Source of the DNA: Batillaria attramentaria
Taxonomy: Eukaryota > Mollusca > Gastropoda > Batillariidae
DNA length: 64,000 nucleotides
Direction of reading: 5' to 3'
Assembly (NCBI GenBank): GCA_018292915.2
Contig: JACVVK020000524.1
Span: forward strand, 354,158-418,157
Below the pieces are notes generated by a model that did no database searches, was not told the DNA's origin, and was given only the letters and a program-made list of their open reading frames with translations. Positions 1 through 13,432 of this stretch are shown in pieces (within the stretch, counting starts at the first letter, position 1; each line of letters starts with the position of its first letter). Position numbers and translations under genes: made by a program.

Positions 1-98
1 CAAAGTCTGTTTGAATTTTAAAAATTTTAAATTTTAAAATACCAGAAATTAACATGTTGTGAACAAGAATATAATTCAACTGTTCACCGTGTTACCAG

Positions 99-280
99 AC
101 AAACTGGACAGCCCTTCCCTCAAGCAGCACACCATTGACGACCCAGTGTTTGACGATCCTCTGCCGCTGTCAGGGATGCGGCCCCACAGTCTCTCTGCCT
201 TTCCACGCGAAGACGAGGGCAGTGCATTCGTACCCACCAAGGCGTTCCTCAAACGGGAGAGTGCCACCAGCTTGTCACAG
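99..280 (+). CDS. cic: cic window exon 1 (post-HMG linker)
   Basis: Open frame from the acceptor 'gtgttaccag' at 89-98 to the donor CAG|gtatgg at 280. It begins with two bases completing a split codon and ends in phase 0. It encodes an acidic, proline-containing linker that includes '[12 protein letters not shown]'. A second AG at 110-111 could be used instead and would also shift the phase. The exact left edge is therefore less sure than the right one. Confidence 0.75.
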
Positions 281-1578
281 GTATGGCTGTAGTTTGTACT
301 TTGTGTGTCTCTTGCTTTGAAAAGCTTGTTTTGGCAGTCCCAGTAGACTACCAGAAGATTGCGCCAGTCCTTGTTGTGTATTTATTTCATGTTATTTATG
401 TATGTGACAATATAGATGTGTCGGTGTGTTGAGGGTGATTTGTGCTTGATAGTGTTTGAAACTGTTTATCTGTTTGTATTATTGTACCTCCCTCCCTCCC
501 TCCCTCCCTCCAGTTTGCCGCAGTATAGTCTTTTTTTTTGCTTGGGCGGCTCTACTGCCCCTGCCTAGCTGCAAGACGGCCTCTGTTACTTGCACTGGGG
601 AGCCGGGGTGGTCGAATGGTAGAGCGTTGGACTTCTAATGCTTGGGTCGTGAGTTCGATCCCAGCTGGGGCCAAATATTTGTGCTGGCTTTTTCATCGTT
701 GCCCCCGTCTTTGATATCACCCTATGTGGTGGAAAAGGACGTTAAACCCCCAAACACCCACCCGCCCATCCTGTTACTTGCGCTAACACACTGTGAAGGG
801 AACCAAAGTGCAATTAAAAAAAATCACACAGAGCACTTCCTATTGTCACTTGACTACTTGGTGACCGGTGTAATCTAACTCGCGTCGCGCACCACTGACT
901 GCCCTCCGACGGTAATTGGTAAGGGATTAGCTCAGCAAGCAGGGAGACTGTCAAAGTGCCAAGATGTTGGTGCTATAGCGGCCGTTTAAAAATGCATATG
1001 AGTACGCAGAGGTCCCTCGAAAATGTGTAGGACATTCTGAAAATACTATATATACGCAAAAAAACCCCAACAACAACAACAACAAAAAGTGCAATAAACA
1101 CGCCCCCTGAATAAAAGTCAAGCTTTTTATGCATGCTAATATGTTGCTTATTATTGATTTCGTTTTTATGATACATGTAATTCCTCATGTGTATTGGGAA
1201 GTGCCTCAAAATTATTTTATTTATTTACTCATTCATTTCTTGATTTGTTCAGGCACTTGGAAGGGAGAGACTTGCCTCTGACAGCCTCCTACCCCCTCCG
1301 CCCTCCTCCCTCCCACCTGCAACACAGAGCTTGCCACCATCGGCATCGGGGCCGAGAGAGACGCAGGGATCATCGGGAGGCATTGTCAAACCTCAACCCC
1401 TAAGCCACCAGGCATACCGCACATCCAGGTCAAAGGGCGATGAAGATGATAGCGACGATGAAAAGATGGTCATCTGTGAGGAAGATGGTGAGAGGAATTT
1501 GGGTCTTTTTTTAAAGAGCGAAAAAGTGTCATTCCTGACAGAGGAGAATTACACTGTTGTCATGTACCCCCCATCCCC

Positions 1579-1609
<31 letters not shown>

Positions 1610-4600
1610 CACCACCACCAGGCAATTTTTTTTGTTAGCTTTTATTTCACTTCTCGAGAGGGTCTGTTTTGTGGATGTCTGTAATACTTTTGATATCTTG
1701 CAGGTATGTTAACCATATCCAACGCTCAAAACAATGTGTCAATCTGTCTGAGACAACATGAAACCGTTCATTGAGGCCAAGACGCATAGCACAAAACTTT
1801 TCCCTAAAACCTTCTGTGCATTGGAACTGAACCAATGAGACTTTCTTCAATTCATTGTAAGACACAGGTCTTTCTTGCGAAAGTGACTGCTAATTCTTAG
1901 CAAACACATAAGCAAACCTGTAAACTCTGCAAGATATTAATACAAGAACCCAAAACCTACACTGTCATTCTTTGCTAGTGGTCACAAACTGGGGTAGCTA
2001 CACTAGAACGTTGTTTACAGTACATATTTAGTCCAAACTTATTACAAATTGACGTTTATGTCTTGATGAAACAATAAAGTAACAGCATGAGCAAGGACGG
2101 TTTGGAAATGCTTGTACAAAAAGAGAAATTGCAAAAGAAACGGTAAAAATGATGGTAAAAATGGCGTCAGAAAAGGGAACTCGACAACCTGCTATCCAAA
2201 TCTGTCCCGTGTGAAGTCAGTTAACAAAGCTGACTCTAAATTTTGATCTCTACATCATAACAAGATGTTAAATTATGAAAAAAAGAACGGCTGAAGATAC
2301 TTTTCTGTACTACTGTTTTAGAAATTGAAGGGAATGTTAACGGTAACCGCGTTACATGGCGTGTCACACTCGATGGTCATCGAAGTTGGCTGTCGAAAGC
2401 CCATTGTAAACTCGTTTCTGTACCTCAAACCTCAAATGTAGCAAGTTTACATCACAATGCGGATGTTTGCTGCAGTTTCAGCAGCACTTTTGCATTCCTG
2501 GTTTATTTAGATCGCATATTGTTCGCCGTGTCACAAGTGAAACGTTAGTTACCTTCAAAGTTCAGAGATCGTGTCCGAACACAAGTTTCGAAAACAGCAG
2601 TTCAGAACACCGTATTTTTGTGTACCCGAGGTGATACTCGCTGATTGATGACGTTTTACACATCAACAGCGAAATTTCGGCGTATCTGAGGCCGAAAACC
2701 GTTACGTGTCACGCCTTTCTTTCACCGGTAACGATGTGACCGGCGCGAAAGACGATCGCATGTTGCCGGTATTTTGGAGTGTCATCGGCTCTGTGAAGCG
2801 ACTTTTTGCAATCGTCGGTGTTTCAAGGTAAGAAGAAATGTTTTAACTTAGTTTTTCACTCAATATTTTGGTGATATTTTGTATGAAATCACGCGCTACA
2901 GCTTAATTAACGATGTGGCAGTACCCATTCCTTCATGTCTCCTCCAGTGTCTTGACTTGAGAAGTGCATTTGAGCCTCTAGTGACCACAGGAGAGATATA
3001 ACATAACCTCCGTGAGAGGTTTTGTACTGGAGGTGTCTCTGAACAAATTCCCGGGATGGTCAATAATGGAACATTAGTAACTTCGTTTCACGGGACACCC
3101 ATTTTCCACAGAAATCAATCCACAACCTGTGTCGCGGTAATGGTTGTTACCCAGTGCACCCTTTTTATAAGAAAAACATTGATTGCCTTATCAGTTGTGC
3201 AGTTTTTTGCTTTCTCTGCACTGCTATGTAGGTTTGCATCAAAACAACTATTTGAAAATACATCTTGAAAGAGAAAATAAGGTTGAATATAGGTTCTTCG
3301 TTGCGGTGTTTCACTGGACAGGTTATTTGTGTGTCCCATGTAATCATGTTACTGTTTCTGGTTTACCTACCTACAAGTAGCAATATGCATTTTTTAGTGT
3401 GTTGGCAGTTTTAAAATGTTTTCATAAACAAATGCACAGCTGTTTTTATTCTTATCACAAATGTAGACCCAAAAAAAGTTCTCAGCAGTGCTTTGTCTGC
3501 TTTTTTGTTTACTTCTTTTCTTTGTCCTAAATACATTTATATTGATACGAATCTAGTGTATATTCCTGCTGTTGTATTCTGTGTGTTGTAGGTTCTTGAG
3601 GTTGTGGATGCAGAAGGCGAGAGTGAATGTTTGCACTATCTTAAGGAGAAAGATGGGGTCTACATTTGGGCTGATCAGGCGTGGCATCCAAGTTCCAACC
3701 TCCATGATCCAGACAATAGTGGCACAACCATCGCTGACACCTGGCAGAAGACTCGCGTTTACCTTCAACTAGTGTAGGGGGGAGTATGTGTGGGCGAGCG
3801 CGTTCAGGAGAGTGACTGTGTCTCAAGCTGATGAGTGCACGTGTCACGTGTAACAAGGTCACCTTTTAAGAAAAACATCTGCTGGTGACTGTACATTTGC
3901 CTCCAGGGACAAGAGTATTGGTGACAGTGATGCTGTTCTGATGTGCTATATGTTAGGGAAATTGGGCAGAAATATATTGTTTTTGTTGTGCACTGTGAAA
4001 ATTATCAGTATGCAGGTCACTCGCGTTACCGTGTCACATGAGTTGTGTTTTAATATTAAGTATTAGATATCAACCAAATTTTACCAAACTTGTTTTGGGT
4101 AGGTGATACAACACCCCTTGCATACACAAATAAAGATAAAGTAAATTCTGCAAAACAGTTCTGTGTTTTAGCCAAGTACGTGTCACAGTGTAACGCGAGT
4201 TACCTTTGGCAAGTGGAAACGTTTGACAGCTCACTGTATGGAAACCAGTAAGGCTGCTGCTTCAATTTCAAAAAAATAATAAAGAGCAATGACACAAGTG
4301 TCAAACCAGAAGAAAAGAGCTTCCTGTGGTGTGTTTTATTTTTTTTGTTCTGTTCCCTGTTTTTGTGACCACTAGCAAAGAAGTACTGTACAGTAATTCG
4401 AACGTACTACTAGTACTACATATGTACGTTAAGTATGGGTGAACAAATAGGTTAGAGACCGCATCCTAGCTGAAAGAAAACAGCAATTAAATGGAAATAC
4501 AGTACAACTTCTTTTGGGCGACCACTCCATTGGACAGATACGAGCGGTCTTAAAAGACAGGTGGCCACCCAAAAGAAGAAGTGCAACCCAGGATCATCAT

Positions 4601-7510
4601 AACATTGGTCTGCACAGGCAGGTGGTCTCTCAAAGGGATGGTCACCCAAAAGAGGTTCTACTGTACTTGATTTCCAGCGCTGCAACCAGTTTGCTCCCCC
4701 AAGTCTCCGCCTCCTAAAAATCCTAAAACTCCGTACACAGTGCGACGAATGTTTTGATATGGTGTTTGTGTTCATTTTCTTTCAGACAACAACAGTGACA
4801 CAGGGGGTATTGATCTGAACTGTAAAGAGCGTGTGTCGGACAGTGCGACGGACAGCGAAACTGAGGACAGTGTGCTGATTGAGAACAAGGCCTTTCCTCA
4901 ACAGCGATTCTCTCCTGTCATGAAACAGGTGCAGTTAACTTTTAATGCTGACATCTCACTTTATACCTGTAGTCTAAACAGAACAGAACAGAATTGGATG
5001 TTGGCGTACGTACACAAATATCAATAGGATCAAAATATGCTTCAGAAAGGAGGAGAGGGCATGTAAGATGTTTTTTGAAGTGTAAGATATGTTCATCTTT
5101 GTCTCACTGTAAGATATGTTCATCTTTGTCTCACTGTAAGATATGTTCATCTTTGTCTCACTGTAAGATATGTTCATCTTTGTCTCACTGTAAGATATGT
5201 TCATCTTTGTCTCACTGTAAGATATGTTCATCTTTGTCTCACTGTAAGATATGTTCATCTTTGTCTCACTGTAAGATATGTTCATCTTTGTCTCACTGTA
5301 AGATATGTTCATCTTTGTCTCACTGTAAGATATGTTCATCTTTGTCTCACTGTGCGTGTGTGCGTACATGTGTGTGTGTGTTCTTTTGGTTATTCTAATA
5401 AACTTTCAAAGCAGAGTGTAACACTACAGTATAACTAATTATCCAAAAGACAAATTTAATAAATTTCTTAACAAAAAATCCCATTATAAAAAGAAAACTA
5501 AAAATTACAGATTACTGTTAGTAGTGCAGTCTTCTTATTCGTCTGTCTGTTTCTAGGTTTCAGCGTCTGACATAGCCTACCGCCCACAGCCCATCAAACG
5601 CTTACCACAAGCTGTTATCGCCCACAATGCAGCTGCCTCGGAAAATAAATCCAACATGGCTGCCAACAAGGATGCAACAGACCCCATGGCACTGCCGCGA
5701 CCTTCGAGTACGGGATCCAGTTTTCTGCCCATCGGGGCAGTGTTCCGCACCAAGCTGAAAGACCAGCACATGGGAGGGTCACAGGAGAACATCCGAGGTC
5801 AGAACGAGGAGAAGACGGAGTTTCGACAGACGTCTTTCTCCACATCCTCTGTGCCAGGTTCGGTTGCAGCTGCTGCTTCGATGCCTGCCTTGTTACCCCC
5901 ATCGTCGGCGGGTAGCCGAGGGTGCGTGCAGCAGTCGCAGTTGAAGGTCGGACAGATGACGATTCACAACATTACCATGACGCAAGATCACCAGCAGCTT
6001 ATCGTGTCCTCTGACACCCAGACGCAGCTTGGCCGCAACAACGCGAACGGACCAATTCTGGGCAAGATTTCTAAAGGTGGAGGACGTGCAAACTCTCAGA
6101 AACAACAACAACAACAACAACAACAGCAGCAGCTTCAACAACAACAGCAACTCCAGCAGCAACAGCAACAACAGATACAGCAGCAGCAGCTGGCAGTGCA
6201 GCAGGGTCAACTTGTGGCCAAGCCGGTGTCGTCTGTGGTGCAGATCGTTGCGGCCGCGCCCCAGCTCGTGGCAACGTGCGCCGGACAAATCTCTGGAACG
6301 GTGATGCCCACGTTCGCCACCACCACCAAACCCATCTCCACCCCGATCCCCATTGCGTCCAAGCCCGTCAACTCCTCCATCCAATCGGGCGTCGTCATTC
6401 CTGCCACCACGAAAGGCGGTCGGGCAGCCTCCATGAGCAGTATCAGCATGCAACCGACGGCCATCTTGCCCAACACGCAGAATGTCGGAACCATCGTTCT
6501 CCAAGGCAACCAGTACAGCGGCATGACATTGCTCAATGCCTCCAACCTGTCTGCAGCGCAGGGTCAAAAAGTGACTGGCAACGGCAGCGTGCATACGACG
6601 GTGAATTCACAAGGCTTCATGACGACTTTCAGGAACATTGCACCACCTCAGGGCAGTAACCAGCCTCAAAAAGTGAGTGTTTGGCATTTCATAGTGTCAT
6701 AGTGAATAGTGTTAAGTTGGTGTGTTTCCTCCTCAGAAACGCATTTTAAAAACATTTTTTGCTTTTGAAAACCTTTTGTCACTTCAAAACCGTTCCATTT
6801 GACCCCTTTTCTAAACTGGTCTTCTAAAACTAAAGATTTGGACGCATCCTTGGAAGCACCTTTCTTTCTGCCATCCGTTCCAGTAGTGCATGCTGGAGGA
6901 GTCGCCCAACTTTTGCGTCAATATTTATTCAGTCTTTCTGCAAAATGCACCAAACTGCACAGATTTTTGTCTTCTTCTAAAGCTGTTCCTCCAAACAAAG
7001 ATGTTTCGTCCTCTGAAGCACTTAAAATGATGCCAAAATGTCCTCCAAACAAAAATGTTTCGTCCTCTCAAGCATTTAAAATTGTACCACAATGCATCAA
7101 ATTGCACAGAGTTTAGTCTAATTGGAAGGAAAAAAAAATCCAGGGAAGCACGCCCCTGGACACCCGTAGCATAACACTCACTAAATGCTGCACATTTCCC
7201 CTCCTTTTGGGTCATGGACCATTTTCAGCCCAATAAATAGGAAAATGTGACTTGTGATAGCACAGTTCGGAATCAAGGTGCATCAGTTCATCGTACATGT
7301 ACTTGATGTCACAGGTGCAGGCGGTTGGAACGGCCCAGCCGACCCAGCTCGTGACGAACCTGGTGCTGAAGGCCAACCCAAGTGCACAACAACAGCAGCC
7401 GCAGACGCCCACACAAACGCTGAGCATTGCCCCGTCGCAACAACCCACTCATGTCAGATACATTCTGCCCTCTGTGCAGGTGTGTGTTGGATCTAGAGAG
7501 AGGGAGAGAT

Positions 7511-7561
<51 letters not shown>

Positions 7562-10500
7562 TATTTCTTATTTAATTGTAACTGTTTGCCGGTGATTAGT
7601 GGTTTTATGTTTAGTGTCCTTTGTCCACAGCGAGGTTGGTTTAAAAGATGAACAGCATGTCCAAATTTTGATGGGATTTGAACCCTCGGCCTGATCTTAA
7701 ACACGATGCTTAGCCGTTTCAGCCACCCGCCTCACCCAGTGAATAATAAATGATACTTCAGTTATTATAAGTGATCTATGGCCATTTGGTATAAGTGCCC
7801 AAGCGCTATAGATTTACTGACACTTAGGCCATTTTGCTTTATCTTGTACTTCTTGCTACAGGTCCAGGCCACACCTCAGGGCGATAAAGTGCAGAACGTA
7901 CTCCAGATGGCACTGCCGGGAGGGGCAGTAACTCAGGCCAACATCCTGGCCGTGGCCAGTAACCACAACGCCCAGCAGGGTGCGCTGTCGGGAAAGATAC
8001 AGATACCTGCCAGTAATATCCGCAAGGTAAATAAACAGATAAAAAAAGAGATGTGTTTACGGATTGCGTTTGCATTTTCACACAAAAGGAAAAGCTGCCT
8101 TACTGAAGGTGTACGGTAATGTATAATACAGGCGAGTTCAGATGCCAGCAGTTTTGTGTGCTAATGAAAATTTGACATCCCTGTGTTTCGTGTGTCCATG
8201 TAGTTTCATTTCTGTTGTCTGGTGTAGGTGCTGACCACACAGCAACCAGTTCAGTCACAGGCGGTCATCAACACCAGCAAGTCCCAGCAACCACAGCAGC
8301 AGCAGGCTGTTGCTATGGTTACACAGTTTGTTGCCATGCAACAGTCGCCAGCCGTGGTCGCTATGGCTCAGCCTCAGCAGGTTTGTGGCACCTGTGCACC
8401 TTTTACAATGAGAAATATCATTTCTGTTTAATGTTATAAAGTTAGGTAGTTAATTAAATGGACTGACACCTTTTGGTGAGGAAAAAAGGTTTGGGCTCCA
8501 AAATTTTTATGTTTTTTTTTTTAGGTTTTAGGAGGTAGCTTCTGTCATAGCATATATGCAGAGTCTTGTGTAACAAAATTTGTGTAACAAAATTTAACAT
8601 GATGTATTTGCCATGGAATGAAATGCTTTTCAGTTCAGAATGATGAAGTGCCTGCTGCCAAATACACTGAAATCTTGTATCTGGTACTCTTTCATATTGA
8701 GGAGCTGAAGAGCTGTGAAACGAAGTAAATTTGTGCCTCATTTTGCTACATGGTTGGCTGTGGCATCTTTAAAAAAGATATATATATATATATATATATG
8801 CAGTTGTCGGGAAGATGCCCTTTACCTTTTCCCTGTGTCTACCAGGTCCAGATAACGGGGTCGATCGCCCAGCCTGTCGTCTCACTGGCAGTGGGGCAGC
8901 CTCAGGCTCTTCCGTTACCCTCCCCGACTGTGCTGCATCAGCAGCAACCCACCGCCATCACCGCCCAACTCCAGCAACAACCAGCAACGATCACGGCGCA
9001 GCTGCAGCCCCACACGGCCACCATCACGGGCCAGATACAACAGCAACAGCAGCAACGTGTGATCCTGCCCAGCCCGAGGTAAAACTTCCTCTGTAGAGAC
9101 AGTGATACTGTTGGTAATGGTCAGGAGTCTGAGTCGCGTATGATACGGTAGTATTTGCCTAATTTCTGAGTGTGTATGTATGTAGGTGTGTATCGGATGT
9201 TGGTATGTATGTAGGTGTCAGTGCTTGTATGTATGTCTGACTGTATGTCTGACTACATGTATGTAATGTATGTATGTATGTATGTATATATGTACGCTTT
9301 TATTCGTATTTATTTAGTTGATTATTTATCTATTATTCATGTGTTTATTTATCACCTTTTTGTATACATTTGTACAGCGTCTAGAGCCCTGGCTTCGGAG
9401 ATTGGGCACTATAAAAATCCTGATTATTATTATTATTATTTTCACAGAGCAGGAATGTGTTTTACAGGGCTTAAAGTCTTTCACCTTTTGGCAGATTTCC
9501 GCCTTTGGCTTGAAAAACGAAAGTTTCCTCCCCCAAGAAAGTGTGTTACCTCCTCTGATGCACTTCAAATCATGCCAAAATGCACAAAATTGCACAAATT
9601 TTAGGCTAATTTAAAAAAAAAAAAAAATCCTAAGGAGCATGCCCGCGGACGCCCCCTACCATTATGGTTCATCTTTGCAGATGCACGCTCATGGCTCCGT
9701 CACTTCGTCACTAAATTATTCAATTTATTGCGGCACTGACACTTTCCTGCTTTTGGATCATGAACAATTTCATGCCCTAGTTTGATGAAAAGCCTTGCAC
9801 TGACTCGCTGGTCACTGGGCGATACGGTGGCAGCTCCCAGTCACCACACTGTACACTGACTCGCTGGTCACTGGGCGATACGGTGGCAGCTCCCAGTCAC
9901 CACACTGTACAAGACTGGTTTAGCTACTGCTCCCGGAAGTCACGCTTGACTTATTAATCCCAAATCTTGGGATTTTCCAGGCCATGTTAACTGAAAACTG
10001 TCTTTAAAATGTAATCAGCTTATTGTGTCTTTCTTTCCTGTTTTGCGCAGGTTTAATTTGATGTCTCAAGCTTCGGGTGCCACAGTTTCCATTACAACAT
10101 CGCCGTCGCCTAACACCAAGATGGAGACGATACAGGGTGTTACACACTACGTCCCTCTTGTTCAAGGTGTGCACTTCTTGACAGTCGACATATCATCTGC
10201 AGTCTCAGTTATTTTTCTATAGTTTGTATTGGTACAAATCCGGAGCAAATTCTTGCGTCTGCTCATGAACATTGTGTTTCTAATTTTCCAGGCCATCAGG
10301 TTCTGATTCAGCCGCAGCAGGTTCGATCCCCTGCCTCGATGAGCCCTGCCCAGACACTGGCCTCCCCCATCCCGCAGCAACCACAACTTCAACAACCACA
10401 TCAGCAGCAGCAGCAGCAACCCAATCTGGCACCCAAAATGCCGTCAGCCATGCAAAAAGCTCAGAGCCCTCCCCAGCAGCAGACACCAAGGGCCAGTCCC

Positions 10501-13362
10501 AAAGGGGGGTACCAAGGTAGGAATGTTGTCTTTATTTTACCCCTGTAACCTTTCTTATGCCTCCATTCCCCCATGACCACCCCACCCCCCTGCCCCCCAC
10601 CCCCTTCAGACACCACTCCTACCCCACTTTCAAATTCAAATTGCAATTCAAATTCAAATGCACTTTATTCATCCCGAAACGGGCAGTTAAGATATAAGAC
10701 AGGCTCAGTATACATCAACAAATGAATAATTAAGAACAATCAATATTAATCACAGATTCAGTTAATTATGTTAAATTAATTAAGAATTAAGAAATAGCGT
10801 AGGAGTTCATTCGTAAGCTGAACGCTGGGCTAAATAACAGAACACAGGCATTCTTATACTCTCTCTCTCTCTCTCTCATATGACGTTTACCTTGTTTTTC
10901 GTTTTTCCCTTCCACCCTATAGAAGGGGATATATTGGGATTACTTTATTAGTGCTGGGCTTTATCTCAGAAACTGCTGAAAGTTTGCATGTTGATTGACT
11001 GGCGTCTGACTGTGCATCATGACAACAAACCAAAAATTTCCTATCAAGATCAAGTTGTTTGTCTTTCTGTTTTTTGTTGCTGTGACATCTTGAACATCTT
11101 TTTGCCCATTTGAATCAAGCGTGATCAAAGCCAAGACCTGCATCACTATAGAGGTCAAGGTCATAGTCGCCATGTTGGTGTTTGTTGGCTTTTGCTGCAT
11201 TCTGTTGTCTGTGCTGTTTCAGGAATGATCAATCTCAAGCCTCACAGCTTCATCATGCCGGCCGAGAGCAAAGGGGAGATCGGCTACATCAGCAGTCCCA
11301 ACTTTCAGACCAAGCCCACAAAGGTCAAGGCTGCAATTGCTCACGTTCCCGTGGCAACTGAGAGCCTGCAGCGGCCACCTCAGAGTCCAGGTAAATCTAC
11401 ATGTACTGCATGTGCACAACTCCGCAGTGGGATAACGAAGAGTATAAATAAAATATTTTTAAAAATTAACTACACTTGCTATAGTTGTATGTTTGATCAC
11501 TTTTGCTTAAGTGACCTTTGCTTTTGCTCTGTGTTACAGCTCAACGTTCTCGGCTGTCAGTGAGTTCCCCTCGGCCGAGCCCCTCCCCCAACACCCTTTC
11601 CCCTGTCCCCTCCCCAGGGCCCAACCACCACCTCTCCCCACAGCCACACCCACACCCCGCCCCCTCCCCCACCTCATCCAGCCAGATGCACCATCGGGTG
11701 CCTGTCATGGGCTCATCGTTGACAACGCCCCCTCCTCAGCCGCAGCCAACCGGAAATGAGCTTTCATCCCTCCCTCGTCACATGTTGGACAAGCGTCGGG
11801 AGCAGTCTCCCTTGATGTCCGCTTCCAGCGATTATGACCAGGGCGTGATGTCGCCGAGTTTGCAAAACGCAGGCGGCTCCAGCATGAAGAAGTTTGGAGA
11901 CAACGACAGGAAAACGTCGGTACCCAAGGAAAAGAAAACGGTGCGGATGGACGTGCCAGAGACGGAGGAGGAGAAGGAGGAGAAAAGGGAGGCGGCCAGA
12001 GAAGCTGCCGCTGCCGCCGCCGCCGCAGGAAGTGGACTCTCGGAGTCGAGCCACGGAGGGACGGAGGCGAGGGACGGAGGATTGGCGTTACCTACGGCAA
12101 CCTCCAATGGAGGTGTGCCAAAAGCAAAGCACAAGCCCCCGCCACTGACGGTAACTCCGCAGCTGCTGCAGCCAGGGCTTCCGTCCCCGTCGCTGGGCCC
12201 AGGCTCCGCACCCAGCTCGGCCAGCTCCACTCGCAAAAGCATTTTTAAGAAGAACAAGGACGATGGAATGGACAGGTATGCTACTGACCTGATTGAGATG
12301 TCCGGGGAGAATTACCCAAGATGTAAATCATACTTGTTAAGCGTGGCGCATTCAGAATTGATGTTGGAAGTAACGTGTCTGATTTGTAGTTTTGTGTTTT
12401 TCAATTCTGCTCTCCTTTGGTAGAATGGTTTAAGCATCATCATCTTGATTAGCACCTGGGCCCTTTCGTGGTAGAGAAAACTGTTGTCCTAGGGTAATGC
12501 CTTTGTCGTGATTTTCAGCTTTAAATTTTCAGACAATCCTGTACTCTGCTTTGATGGTTGCGAGTCTGTTGTCAGTGAAACAGAGTGCATGTTGTTAGTA
12601 GTCATAGATAATAATGATTTGTTGGTTGTCATGGAGATCCTATGCCTGTTGCCATGGAGATTATGTGCTTGTTTTAACACATATTGTTTGCTTGTTATGA
12701 TGGGGACGGTGTGGTAATAGTCACATATGCGTCCGTAGGGTTTTGGAGCAAGTGGACTTCGAGCGGCAGTTTGAGAATCTGCCCAAGTTCATCCCCGAGG
12801 ACTCGGACTCGACCACACCACTACCACAAAGTCCCAGAGCTATCATCAACACCTACAAGAACAAGAAGAAAAAGATCTCCAACCTTGGTAAGGATACATT
12901 TCATGTGGACAATTAGATAATTATGCTTACCTGTAATGCTGTAGTCATCACTTCATGCAAAATCAGACAACCGCTTCATCAGCTTTCCCAGTGCAAACTA
13001 CTGAACTTTGTTTTCTCATCATTTTCATAACATATAGTGATTTCTGGTCATTTACAGTGAAGGGAGATAACCCAGAGGGAGAGAGCAAGCTGTCCAGCGA
13101 ATCGGAAACCACTACGCCCAAGACTCCTCGCAGCGGGATGTTCGAGGATGCAAAGTTCTTCGGCAGCAGCTTCAACCTGGAAAGCCTGTCGGATGAATAC
13201 ATAAAAGCAGCAGTCACTGCCAAAGGTTCGCAAATACTGAGTGCTAAGTGTTGTGTAGTGTTTTGCAAAGGGCTTTTTTTTTTTAAAACATCGTGCTGTA
13301 TAGAAGGTTGACTGCTTTTTATGTCACCTGTGTGGTATGTTCATGTTTTTAAAAGTACGGTA

Positions 13363-13432
<70 letters not shown>

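Larger units (their letters stand above)
2342..4204. mobile_element. putative 1.86-kb inverted-repeat DNA transposon
   Basis: The left end, GGTAACCGCGTTACA at 2342, and the reverse complement of the right end, GGTAACTCGCGTTACAC ending at 4204, are near matches. Both are followed inward by a GTGTCAC/GTGACAC word. More copies of the GTGTCAC and GTTACC words lie inside (for example 2526-2560, 2705-2740, 3838-3860, 4021-4037). The interior has an exon-like donor at 2828, an acceptor at 3591, stops at 3772/3777 and AATAAA at 4129. No target-site duplication was seen. The superfamily is unknown. Confidence 0.5.
1488..4785 (+). other. cic: cic intron carrying two DNA elements
   Basis: This is the largest cic intron in the window, at 3.3 kb. 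It holds a possible DNA transposon at 2342-4204 and a MITE at 4500-4663. The stretch 1488-2341 has a poly(C) plus (CA)n tract near 1576-1610 and otherwise nothing recognised. Confidence 0.75.
9079..10050 (+). other. cic: cic intron made mostly of repeats
   Basis: It holds (TATG)n-like sequence at 9170-9300, a SINE-like 3' end with (ATT)n at about 9375-9441, dispersed repeat D copy 2 at 9440-9665 and a 56-bp tandem duplication at 9798-9909. Confidence 0.7.

Noticed and set aside
5893..6594. 233-codon minus-strand open frame
   Set aside because: It is the antisense shadow of the large cic exon 5557-6672, caused by its codon composition.
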